DNA of 64,000 nt from Adiantum capillus-veneris. Taxonomy: Eukaryota; Streptophyta; Polypodiopsida; Polypodiales; Pteridaceae. The notes beneath the pieces were generated by a model. That model made no database searches, was not told the origin of the DNA, and saw only the letters and a program-made list of their open reading frames with translations. The DNA is taken from contig CM043963.1 in NCBI GenBank assembly GCA_014529385.2, positions 96,412,912 through 96,476,911 of the forward strand, given 5' to 3'. Each line of letters begins with the position of its first letter. Within the stretch, counting starts at the first letter, position 1. This document shows, in pieces, positions 54,956 to 64,000 of this stretch. The position numbers and the translations under genes are program-made.

Positions 54956-55890
54956 TGTCATAATAACTAATATCTAATTCTCCTAAATGATTTTTTCATG
55001 TTAAACTAATCATTTAATATGGGGAAGTACCAAGGGAGAAAAAGCTAGAATATTGGTAAGGCTAGCAGACTAGTCATAGTATGGATCCAAAGGAGGGAAA
55101 ATAGGGATCAAAAGAGGGACCATCTGTAAAAGAGCAATGTGCATGAATGGTGCTATAAAGACCCTAAGGTTCAGCCCATTACGACTTCCGAAAGGTAAGG
55201 TTTCAAAATTTCAATTAATAAATTTCATTGGCAAGTTTTAGGAAATTTGGATGCTTGTGAGAAGACTCAAAAGTCTTCCCACATCCCTATCAAGGAGAAA
55301 GCTAGCCCTAAAGGTAGGGGAAGAGAGAGAAGAAGTGAGAAACACACACACACTCTTCCAAGCTCCCTTTACACAAAGGGCATAGTGGACACATGTCAGG
55401 CTCCTAGGCCACCCCCAAACCCTCATTCAAATCCTATTGGATGGCCATAGAGGTGGACCAATGATAATTAGGCTATAGTAAATTTAGTCTAATTAATTTC
55501 AAAACACTTGATAAAAGAACCAATGAAAATTAATCTCCCTAGAATATTCTACCAAGGGGTCCAATGAGCATATAGAAACCAAATGGTTTTCTTGATTCCT
55601 ATTGGCCAAAAGACTAAGACGCCCAATGACAGTTTAATTGAATTATTTAATTACTAAATCTCTCGCTATAGGGGAAAGAGGGACACTTGTCACAAGGCTC
55701 TCCATTTGACCTCTAATTTCCTATTGGCTAAGCTTGGCATGATCCAATGAGGGGCCAGCAAGAAGAAATAGTAAGAGGGTTCGACCAAGAGAGAGACGGG
55801 GCTAGTTTTGCAAAGGCATTATGGCACATACACTCACACAAACTCATGTGTGAGGTAAAGAAGACTATCTCCTTCTCAAGCTTTAATGGA
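54956..55890 (+). mobile_element. 3' LTR of E6, end lost
   Basis: Begins TGTCATAATAACTAATATC after a purine-rich CAAGAGAAAGG, and follows the 5' LTR (with ~155 extra bases at about 55408-55562) to about 55890 (CTCCTTCTCAAG), after which the two differ. The LTR end and any target duplication are missing. Confidence 0.88.
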
Positions 55891-56037
55891 AAGCTCATCA
55901 TCTACTCCAAGCTTGTGAGAAGGGAGACCTACACCAACAACTCTTGGCTTTGTGATGTAGATCCAACCAAGATCCAAGCTCCAATGCATGCTCGTTTCCT
56001 CTACCATGCTAATTACTAAGCTTTGCTAAGCTATTAA

Positions 56038-57353
56038 CACTAGAATGGTAACAGGACACTTTTGTGTCCTGTTAAGTGATCATTTTGCTTGAATTATTTG
56101 AAGAGTATGAAAATGAATTTCTAGGTGCTATATATCCACAAAGTTTCCTTATGAGCTGAAAAAAACTTAGCATTTTTTTTTTGAGTATCGATCTCACCAT
56201 TAACCTTACACTTGCACAACATTTTTGAACCTAAACTGTGTGAAAAAACGGGTCCTGTTTTTTGTTTTTTTAAATTTTTGGCAACTATACCACTCTAAAC
56301 TTCATGTTTGTGAGGTTTAGATGGCTAGAGGTTAGGCCTTCATAGTTCTCAACATGTTTTGATGCTTGTAGGGAGAGCTAAGTGTTAAAATTGAAATTTA
56401 TGACCAATTTACAAGAATTGCATAACCCTGTTTTTTAGCCAAAATTAGCACTTCTATGATTTTTTTGGTGGCTTTCTTGATATCCAAATTCAATTTTGAT
56501 TGTGTAAGTGTAATGTATAACATAAAGCTAATCTTCCTTGAGTTTTGAGGGACCTAATATGCTATATAGCATAGTATATGATGATGGTTGAGTTTTTTGA
56601 TTGCTGAAGAATACGATACATTTTAGAGTAGCAAGTATAACTTTCTCAATATTGCTAGTTTCTTAGGCCAATTGTGTGTATTTTGTAGGTAGTAACCATA
56701 TCTAATCATAGCCTACAAACTTGGCTAGATACTGAGTAGTTTCTATGGGTTTCTAGAGGTCATAATGCTAAAACCAATTTTTTCATGTTTGCTGTATTTA
56801 GCACTTTATCATTGCCCCCAAGGTTCCAATTGTAAGAGATCCATTATCCTTTTGACATGCTCCATGGCTCCTTTTGAATCCAGAGGACCAAAGGGAACTA
56901 AGAAAACATGTATATAGTATCTATATTGAGCGTGACAAACGTTGATGATAGGTCCGCAGAATGGTAAAAATGCAACTTTTTTGTACCTATTTTTTTTGCC
57001 CAAAAAAAAATTAGTGATGTAAAAGAAACCATATGTTTTGGTCACCAACCCATTGAAGTTAACGGGGCATTTTATCTCATGTCCTACAAAAATCTCCACT
57101 CTTATTTATATGCAATGAACCGTAAGAAATTGCTGTTTTGGGCAAAATGCAGTGGTCCATCAACTTTGGAGGCTTGTAGTGACCAAGGGATGAGAAAAAT
57201 TACAAGTTTCTCATTTTTTCCATATGTAGTAGCTATTGAACTATAAGCTCATGAAAGGATTATTCAAAATGAGTGGATCTACTATGGTTGTGGAATTTTT
57301 TCCCAAAACCCTGAAAGGACACTTTTATGTCCTGTTAGGTTACCATTCTAGTG
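56038..57353. mobile_element. Non-autonomous TIR element (1,316 bp)
   Basis: Perfect terminal inverted repeats CACTAGAATGG / CCATTCTAGTG, flanked on both sides by TTAA (56034-56037 and 57354-57357). Just inside each end is a hairpin (left AACAGGACAC-TTTT-GTGTCCTGTT; right GGACAC-TTTTAT-GTCC). No coding frame. TTAA is palindromic, so a TTAA duplication (piggyBac-like) and a TA duplication with ACACTAG ends cannot be distinguished from one copy. Confidence 0.85.
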
Positions 57354-57513
57354 TTAAGAGTGATTATGTGAGGAAAAATACTTCTTTCTCGTAATAATTC
57401 TTCTTCTTCCTCTAGATCTACTCTCATACCATGCTAGCTCTCACCATCTTTGAAGGTGTGTGAGGTCTTGGGTCTGAGATCGTGAAAGAATTGATGTGTT
57501 TTTCAAGTGTAAG

Positions 57514-58433
57514 TGTTAGCACCAAGCTAACTCGGATATCATTTTTTGGAACTTTCATTGTAAAAACAATTATTATTTTGATGAATCGAGAATATTGTAG
57601 CTCCTACTTTCTAGATGTACATTGTAATTGATGAGCTGGGGCTACAAGCTCCAGGTTGTATCAACCTGTCTTTAGTTAGAGCTCCCAGATTATTAGATTT
57701 GACCACAAAAACCTTGGCTAAGGTATAAAATCTAGTTTTTGTAAGTTTTATACAATTTTTTGGATAATAGAACAGAGCGTGAGCTAACAGTGCTTACTTC
57801 TCTCTCTCTCGCGCTTCCTCCTCCCTCCTAGTTGTCACGTTGCAGTTGTGTCTGTTGAGTTGCAACCGTAGGTAATAGCTCTACGCATTGATTCAAGCAT
57901 TTCACGGTATTTCGTAGCTTTTGCCGTCACCAACCCGTGGCCTAACCCGCGGCCTAATTCCATCGTAAGTAGGAATTTACACTTCAAAATAAAAAACTAA
58001 GCATAGGTAGGGTATTGGGGCATCATTCCTAAGCATTTATATGCATTCTGGGTCAAAAACGACTAGGTTAAAAAACTCACTGGTGTTAATAACGGTGATT
58101 ATTTCCCTTGATCTAAAGTAAGATTTGAGACCATAAGCATGTGCACTTAGGTCTTATAAACATGTCCTAGAAGTTCTGTAACGTTTGGATATCGTTTGAT
58201 GCTGTAACGGATGTGATTTGTTTGTGGATGAGCGATTAGCTTTTGGTGATTTCACTCATGTGAGTGTAGCTTGAGTTAGATGCGAGTTGTTTGTTGTTTT
58301 TCAAGGGACTGACAATCTCTTGTAGCCTCTATGCACTAGTCGATTCAGCTTTGTCCCATAAAGTGACAATTATATTCGTGATTCTTGCTATGTCTGCAAT
58401 AAGATAGGAGTAAGGTTAGAAAAATGTCCCACA
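57514..58433 (+). mobile_element. 5' LTR of element E4 (920 bp)
   Basis: From TGTTAGCACC to GTCCCACA. TATA box TATAAAA at 57724-57730 after AAGG. The same family occurs in inverse orientation at 20144-21053. A tRNA-Asp-type primer site follows after TT. Confidence 0.9.
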
Positions 58434-58435
58434 TT

Positions 58436-58453
58436 TGGCGTCGTTGCGAGGAT
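58436..58453 (+). other. Diverged tRNA-Asp primer-binding site of E4
   Basis: TGGCGTCGTTGCGAGGAT matches the tRNA-Asp complement TGGCGCCGTTGCCGGGGA at 14 of 18 positions, two bases after the LTR end. Confidence 0.78.
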
Positions 58454-60388
58454 GAAGAGACCTAAACTAGGGAAAACACGAGCGTCTTGTGAAGTTATCC
58501 TTTAACTTCCTCTAGGATCTCCTAGAGCAAAACTTTCTTTTTTAAAACCTCATAGCTTAATATTATCGTTTGTTGCTGTGTAGAGGTAGCTTAGAAGTAA
58601 GTGTACTTGCTAAGTACCTTTAGGATTGTAGGATCGTAAGATTAGATTAGGATTTTGAGAATGATTGAGGGACGAACAAGTCTTAAGATCAAGGCTCAAA
58701 AAACCAAGAAAACGAGTGTTTATGGACACTTTCCACAACCCCATTGCAGTAGAACCTAGGAGTAGGGTAAGTAGAATCGGAGGTGGATTTTAGAACATTG
58801 CTCGCTCCAAAAGAATCAATTGTGAGATGTTTATGTGAAGTTGCAAAATTTCAGGTCTACGGCTAGAAATAGCACCAAAAGACTTTCAACCACTGAATCC
58901 GACTAGAGAGCATGCTTTAAAAGTTGTATGAACGAGTGGGTAAGCTTAAGGACACATTGAGGTAAAAATGTCAATAGTTTGCAAAAACTTAGATTATTTA
59001 CTTTTTCTTGACATTTTAGGCCAAATTAAGGTTTGACTTGACTTAGAGGCTTAAAATAGCTCATGAAAAGACTGTCCAGGGAAAAAGTTCAAAAAAGTGC
59101 TCATTTTTGGCATAAAATAAATAATTGCGATTATTTTCTTTCAGCTCAAAAGTGACCAAGGTTGACACTAGAGACTCTATGCATGTGTACAAACATCTTT
59201 TGTAATAGGCCATAGAATTTGGATCACCAAATTGACCAAAAACTGGGTAAAAACCAAATTTTGTACTGATTTTCGAGAACTTGAGTGTAAATTGGGAAAA
59301 TTTTGTTCAAACTCAATGAAACTTGACTCATAGGCTTATATTGATGTGATAAACAAGTGTACATGCTCAATTGACCAAAAAGATGCAAAAATTTGCCAGA
59401 AGTAAATAATTGCGATTATTTACTTCTGTCCCATATTTTAGCTTTTTTGACCAAACCAGCATACCACTAGTTTTAGCATGTTGTATTAAGCCCACAAATC
59501 AAATTTGGCAAGAACTAGATCATTGGATTGAAATTTGTGGCCAAATTTGCAAATTTAGTCTGCAAATACAAAATTGATGACCATTTGAACAAAAAATCAT
59601 CTAAACTTGATTAAACTTTGGTAGGGAGCTTAAGTTGAGCTGCTTAATAGATCTATGTCAAAATTGTTGCAAAAAAGTGCACAAAAATAGTAGGAGTAAA
59701 TAATTGCGATTATTTACATGTCCTACCAAATTTGATATTCTTGCACATTTGAGTACACCACAAGGTCAAGCATATCAAGTAGACCACAGAAACCAATTTT
59801 GGTGAAATTTGGATCATAAAATTGAGATTTAAGCCAGATTCTTGAAAAATGAGTCTACGGACACGAAACAATCCAAACTTAGTGAAACTTGTCCAAAGAC
59901 CTTAAAAAGTTGCATACTTGGCAAATCAAGGTAGAAAGTCCAAAAATTTGAGAAGCGTAAATAATCGTGATTATTTACTACTGATACAAAGAGACAAACT
60001 TTTTGACTTTGAACTTGTACAATGTTAGACTAACATAATACAAGGCCACCGGCAATTTTGGGTTTGATCGGATCCAAAGTAGTACATGTGCACTCAGTTT
60101 TAGATTGCAGATTTGTCCTTTGTCTTCTTGCAAAATTTGAATCTGAAAGTCTCAATTGTTGACTCACTTAGCTCAATTTGAAGCGATACACATAGATCAG
60201 TCACAATAGTTAGCAAAAATTGTACAGTCTTTGTGGAAGAATAGCTAACTTGATTAAAATTGATACAGGAATTAGGTTGTAGACAAGGGATTGAAAGCTT
60301 GACAGAAGTTGCAATCAAGTCAAGTGGAAGAAGTTGACAACAAGTCAATCTGATGGTAAGTACTCTATCTAGGGCTTCACAAGTCTAT
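58454..60388 (+). other. 5' leader of E4
   Basis: A 1.9-kb leader without a supported gene. The first 400 bp match the E2 leader. The part 58982-59976 carries a palindrome array (separate entry). Confidence 0.8.
58982..59976. repeat. Palindrome array, E4 leader
   Basis: Imperfect palindromes with arms (GT)AAATAAT and ATTATTT(AC) around a four-base centre TGCG, once CGTG. Cores lie at 59119-59136, 59404-59421, 59698-59715 and 59959-59976, with a decayed copy at about 58982-59001. Spacings are about 137, 285, 294 and 261. The copy at 59401-59426 extends to 13-base arms. The sequence is unrelated to the E1 palindrome, but arm length, centre length and spacing correspond. Confidence 0.88.
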
Positions 60389-61419
60389 ATGAATCTTAGA
60401 TCTGGTCTATACTAGCAAATCAAGGCGTATTTGGAGAGACTGCTAGTAGAGCATCCACCAAAGAGAGTGTGAATCAAGGCGAGCACTTGGACGCTATCTT
60501 TGAAGAAGCCTCAGATGCTTTTTCAGAATCAACATCTGAAATGTCTTCCTATTCGACTCATTCAAAAACCGGAACGACAATGCGATATAAGCATATACTC
60601 TCTTTCTATAAGACTAATCACCATGGAGCTCAGGTTTACCTGGATCCTAATGAGGAGTATGCTATTCGCATTGATGACCATGGCATAGAGTTTGAAGAGA
60701 AAATTAGGACAAACAAACAAGGAAAAATGTACATGGATAGAAACGGAACTCATTATTTACAAGTTGAAAACCCTAATGTGATAGAAAAATGGGGGTTAGA
60801 AGTAAATACCATAATTCCAGATATGGCACCAAAAGAAGGACCACCAACTTTAGAGTTTGAAGGATAAGATCAAGTTGATTTGAAGCCTTTGAAACGGCTT
60901 AGCACAGATAATCCTAGGATCGGAGTCTATTGTTGGGAGGATAGAAACGTTAAAGATCTCCTATGGACTTTGCATACCAAATCAGGACAGTTAACGCCCA
61001 TGAAGATCATTTATATCTCCAAAATCAAAGACAAGGGTTTAGCAAATCTACCAACCACCCCTAGCACCTCAATCCTAGATGGAGCGTTCTTAAATGAGAA
61101 CTGGGAGTACAAACTACAAACGAAAACTCTAACCGACCTATACACAGGTCACACCTATCACGTGGGTTGGTTAGATGTCCTACAATCCACAATGGGTGCT
61201 ACTAGTGTGGAGGATCAACAACAAAGAGTTTGTGAGGTCATCCATAGGGTCATTGAGTTAGAGAGACAGAACAAGAGGATCAACATGCCTTCAACGGGTC
61301 TCATGAGATTCTTGGATACAGGAAAGGAGGCTAAACAACCGACCTTATCGCAAATGGAGACTCTCTTGGTAAGTTCGATGGATCCCCCATATGTTGTTTC
61401 GCCAGGGGTCTCAGTGTAA
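60389..61419 (+). pseudogene. N-terminal extension of E4 Gag (ORF-A homologue)
   Basis: ATG 60389 opens MNLRSGLY as in E1. A frameshift near 60410 joins it to the frame carrying STKESVNQGEHLDAIFEE, then HILSFYKTNHHGAQVYLDPNEEY, MDRNGTHYLQVENPNVIEKWGLE, an in-frame TAA at 60865, VYCWEDRNV and LYTGHTYHVGWLD. It ends at TAA 61417-61419, and the same frame leads to Gag ATG 61483. The shared start and the NPN-x-x-x-KWGL motif identify it as homologous to E1 38136-38939. Function unknown; probably the first domain of a long Gag. Confidence 0.82.
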
Positions 61420-61482
61420 TCTGAGCCCACAAGTGATAGCTTTACTTTTCCAAGTCTAGCTCATCTTTCCCTTGATGACGCC

Positions 61483-64000
61483 ATGGCTACCATGCCTACC
61501 CCAATGATGGTCATGCCAAGAAACACGCCATGGACCTCATTTGTTAGTAAAGCACCACTACATGGTAGCTCAATGCCTGCAACGTACTTACAAGTGTGTA
61601 CCAATCATATACACCCATGGGTCCTCATACTCATGCAGTTCCTACCCCTCCCATTGCTTCAACTACCTATGCTCCACAACCACAACACTCAAGTTCTTAT
61701 TTCCATGAGACCATACCGGCTAGCATTAGCATGTCACATCCAACATTTGCTATGCCTAGGGCCACACATATGAACTTTGGGCCGCCACATGACACAACAC
61801 CGTACCAAACGTGGAACCCAAGGGCTTCCTATGCGCCAATCCCAATGCCAATACCTACTCCACATGTAGTCTCTAGAGCGCCTTCACCCACAGTGCCTGC
61901 TCACTTAGGTGACTTATCAACATTTGCTCAAGCTATTGGTCAATCTATTACTGAGAATATGTGTAACACGCCTTATCGAAAGCCTAGAAGTAAGGCAGTA
62001 CAAATAGCCAAGCTCACACAAAAATTTAGTGGAGACGGGGATGTGAGAAAGAATATCGAAGTGTTTGAACAAATATGCGATTCTCTAGGAGAACAAAATG
62101 ACCTGCATAAGAGTAATGATTTAAGCCTAACCTTAAGTGGGAAGGCAGGGGATTGGTATAGAACCCTAAGGGTGGTAGAAAAAATGATTTACCCTACGTT
62201 TAGGAGGCTGTTCTTGAAAGAATACATACGAGAGGGAGTGCTTTGGGGTGTAGCATCTCAGCTCCAAAAAGCCCAATGAGAGGAAGGAGAGTCGGTGAGA
62301 GACTTTATTAGTCGCTTGAAGCATTTGAATTCTCGTTGTAATCCAAATGAGCGCTTCAATAATAATCAATTGCGTGATAGATTCATTAGGGGATTACAAC
62401 ATGAGGATATCTGCAATGGCCTAGTCATTAGAGGTATCACCACTTGGGAAGCAGTCACCACCAATGCGATCCAACTGGAGGATAATTTAATGATTCAAGG
62501 AGAAAGAGTGTCTGTTGAGCCTAAATCTATTAGCTTGCAAGCATCGGGGCATCAGCCAATGACCTTAAAGCCTATTGCTAAGGAGCCAAAGATATCTGAG
62601 ATGACTTTAGTATATCTCACCAAGGCTATTCAAGAGAGTCTTAGAGAAAATCGTGCTCCGCAAAACAATCATATGTATCCAAGAAGGGAGCAATATTGGT
62701 GCTCAGTATGCTATGGACCGCATAGTACCAGTGAATGCCCTACTTTTAGAGTAAAATTCAATGGGAATTTCAATGCTTGTGGAAGGTATGGTCATCAAGC
62801 TAAGGATTGCATAGTATTTAAGCACGCGATGGCCAATAGACCAACCTTAGCATGGACAGACACACCTCGAGCGCCCGCATTGATGTCGGCCGCACCTCTT
62901 GAACAAACAGAACAACACATGGTCCCTAGGGCCCAAAATGTTGTTCAAACAACACCCTTACCACCTCTAGTGCTAGGACCGCAACCACCACATCTGAGAA
63001 TCACTTCTATGAATCAAGTGGTTTGTGAGTCATTTATTGCTTGTTTGGAAGGATGTGAGGAAGATATGGACCCTAATATTGCCTATGGGATGGATGTGCT
63101 TGAAGAAAGTCCACAATACTACATTGAGGACTACTGGGGACAAGTCAAACCTGTCTATCAAGTAGCTGCTCTTGCTGCAAGAGGCCAAAATATCAATGAC
63201 ACTGCTAAGAGACCACCTCTTTAATTCTATGAGTGTGGAGGTCCACATCGTGTGGCCGAGTGTCCTATTAGGCTACAAAAGAATGCCACACTAATACAAA
63301 CCAATCAAGCGAGCACGTCTACAATGCCGATACTCATGTGTAATCGATGTGGCATAGATCATTTGATTGCCCAATGTCCAAATAATCCAAATGCACCAAA
63401 GATCACGCCATTAAACTTGATTGAGGTTATCGAAGAGCCATCACAAAGTACACTTGTGGTACCAGTAAACGTACTCACACGATTGATGCTCCAAAAACAA
63501 AATTATATTCTTGAGGAAAGAGACATGGCATCAATTGCCCAATCTCGGAGAAAGAAGAAAACACGAAGTAAGAGATCGCAAAAAGAAGCAAAGTCAGACC
63601 CCAGTCCAAAGACCAACATAGGGACTGGTGACGACCTCATATATATGAACAACGTTGAAGAGGATTCTGATTTAGGTGAAACCATGGAGACCAAAACGAC
63701 CACTAAGATAGAAACCAACAAGGAAGATCTTCATGAGCCACAATGGCCAGGATCCAAGAAGAATATAGGAACTTATCCAAACCCTACAGAGGAGATTGAG
63801 AGAGTCCAGCAATTAAGGAGTTTGGTAGAAGATACCCAAAGGAATCTAGAACCAGTACCTAGGCAGATCCAAATTATAGACATTTTGTTCCCTACGCAAC
63901 AACAACCTCACCAAGTCCATAGACCCTTAGCCATACCTAGTGTCATCCAAGAAGAAAGTGACTTAAAGTCATGGGAAAGTGGGCGTACTCACTTCTTGAT
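61483..64000 (+). pseudogene. E4 Gag, capsid and zinc knuckles (continues past window)
   Basis: ATG 61483 (MATMPTPMMVMPRN) starts a Pro/Met/His-rich region. A frameshift near 61595 leads to the main frame, with the Gag domain from about 62000 (LTQKFSGDGDVRKNIEVFEQ, LTLSGKAGDWYRTL, FRRLFLKEYI, TGA at 62277, SVRDFISRLKHLNSRCNP, LRDRFIRGLQHEDI). Knuckles follow: CSVCYGPHSTSEC, NACGRYGHQAKDC with the first Cys lost, then after TAA 63222 the ECGGPHRVAEC and CNRCGIDHLIAQC pair, again C-x2-C-x3-H-x4-C as in E1. Further charged sequence runs to the edge. The stops fit point mutation of CGA and CAA or similar codons. Confidence 0.9.

Noticed and set aside
56038-57353. Assignment as a CACTA (En/Spm) transposon
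   Set aside because: The ends start CACTA, but the flanks do not show a 3-bp direct duplication; TTAA or TA fits better.
54957-57520. Complete E6 3' LTR reaching E4
   Set aside because: Similarity to the 5' LTR ends near 55890; the remaining sequence is unrelated and contains the TIR element.
1-64000. tRNA, rRNA or other structured RNA genes
   Set aside because: I looked for tRNA-like T-loop and CCA contexts. The only matches are primer-binding sites next to LTR ends.

Overview
The window is repeat-rich plant DNA with no host gene that I can support. Nearly every recognisable coding stretch belongs to Ty3/gypsy LTR retrotransposons of different ages, nested, inverted and truncated. Primer-binding sites match plant tRNA-Asp or initiator tRNA-Met, there are chromodomain-type and Tat/Athila-type elements, and simple repeats are abundant. 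This points to a large land-plant genome. A fern or another non-angiosperm lineage is my guess only; the sequence does not prove it.

Layout. 1-3976 (minus): a chimera of a chromovirus (Gag, protease, start of RT) joined inside RT to the RNase H/integrase half of a Tat-like element (E0). 4694-5200: GA microsatellites. 5728-11717: a possible 6-kb element with inverted ends, holding three tandem ~150-bp near-perfect palindromes separated by long poly-G tracts. 12.1-20 kb: weak LTR/PBS candidates and a degraded minus-strand Ty3 element (RT, protease, Gag; E5). 20124-21053: an inverted LTR and PBS (E2) of the same family as E4. 21379-22350 and 41108-43932: the two flanks of a plus-strand element (E3), split by a large minus-strand insertion. 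22351-41107: that insertion, E1, a nearly complete ~18.8-kb Tat/Athila-like element and the centrepiece of the window. 44.7-47.5 kb: hairpin-bearing tandem repeats, AT-rich satellite-like DNA and a MITE. 47.6-49.1 kb: an unrecognised decayed coding region. 49140-55890: a chromovirus with two LTRs, an internal RT deletion and an inserted MITE. 56038-57353: a non-autonomous TIR element. 57514 to the end: E4, a Tat-like element (LTR, PBS, leader, Gag) running off the window.

E1 in coding order (minus strand): truncated 5' LTR, tRNA-Asp PBS, a 1.4-kb leader with a palindrome array, a Gag with a long N-terminal extension, protease, RT, RNase H, two successive H2C2 zinc modules, integrase core and C-terminal domain, a second retropepsin-like domain, a tail with repeated K-Q-x-W-x-P-K motifs, a non-coding block with the same palindromes, a ~1,089-codon coiled-coil ORF3, polypurine tract and 3' LTR.

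The most unusual observation is the palindrome array. E1 has nine copies of a 24-bp palindrome in its two non-coding regions. The related but diverged E4 leader has an array with an unrelated sequence but the same geometry (9-base arms, 4-base GC-containing centre) and the same spacing (mostly about 284 bp, sometimes about half that). Preserved geometry with changed sequence suggests a maintained structural or binding function. The second protease domain and the duplicated H2C2 module recur in independent copies in the window, so they are family architecture and not accidents of one copy.
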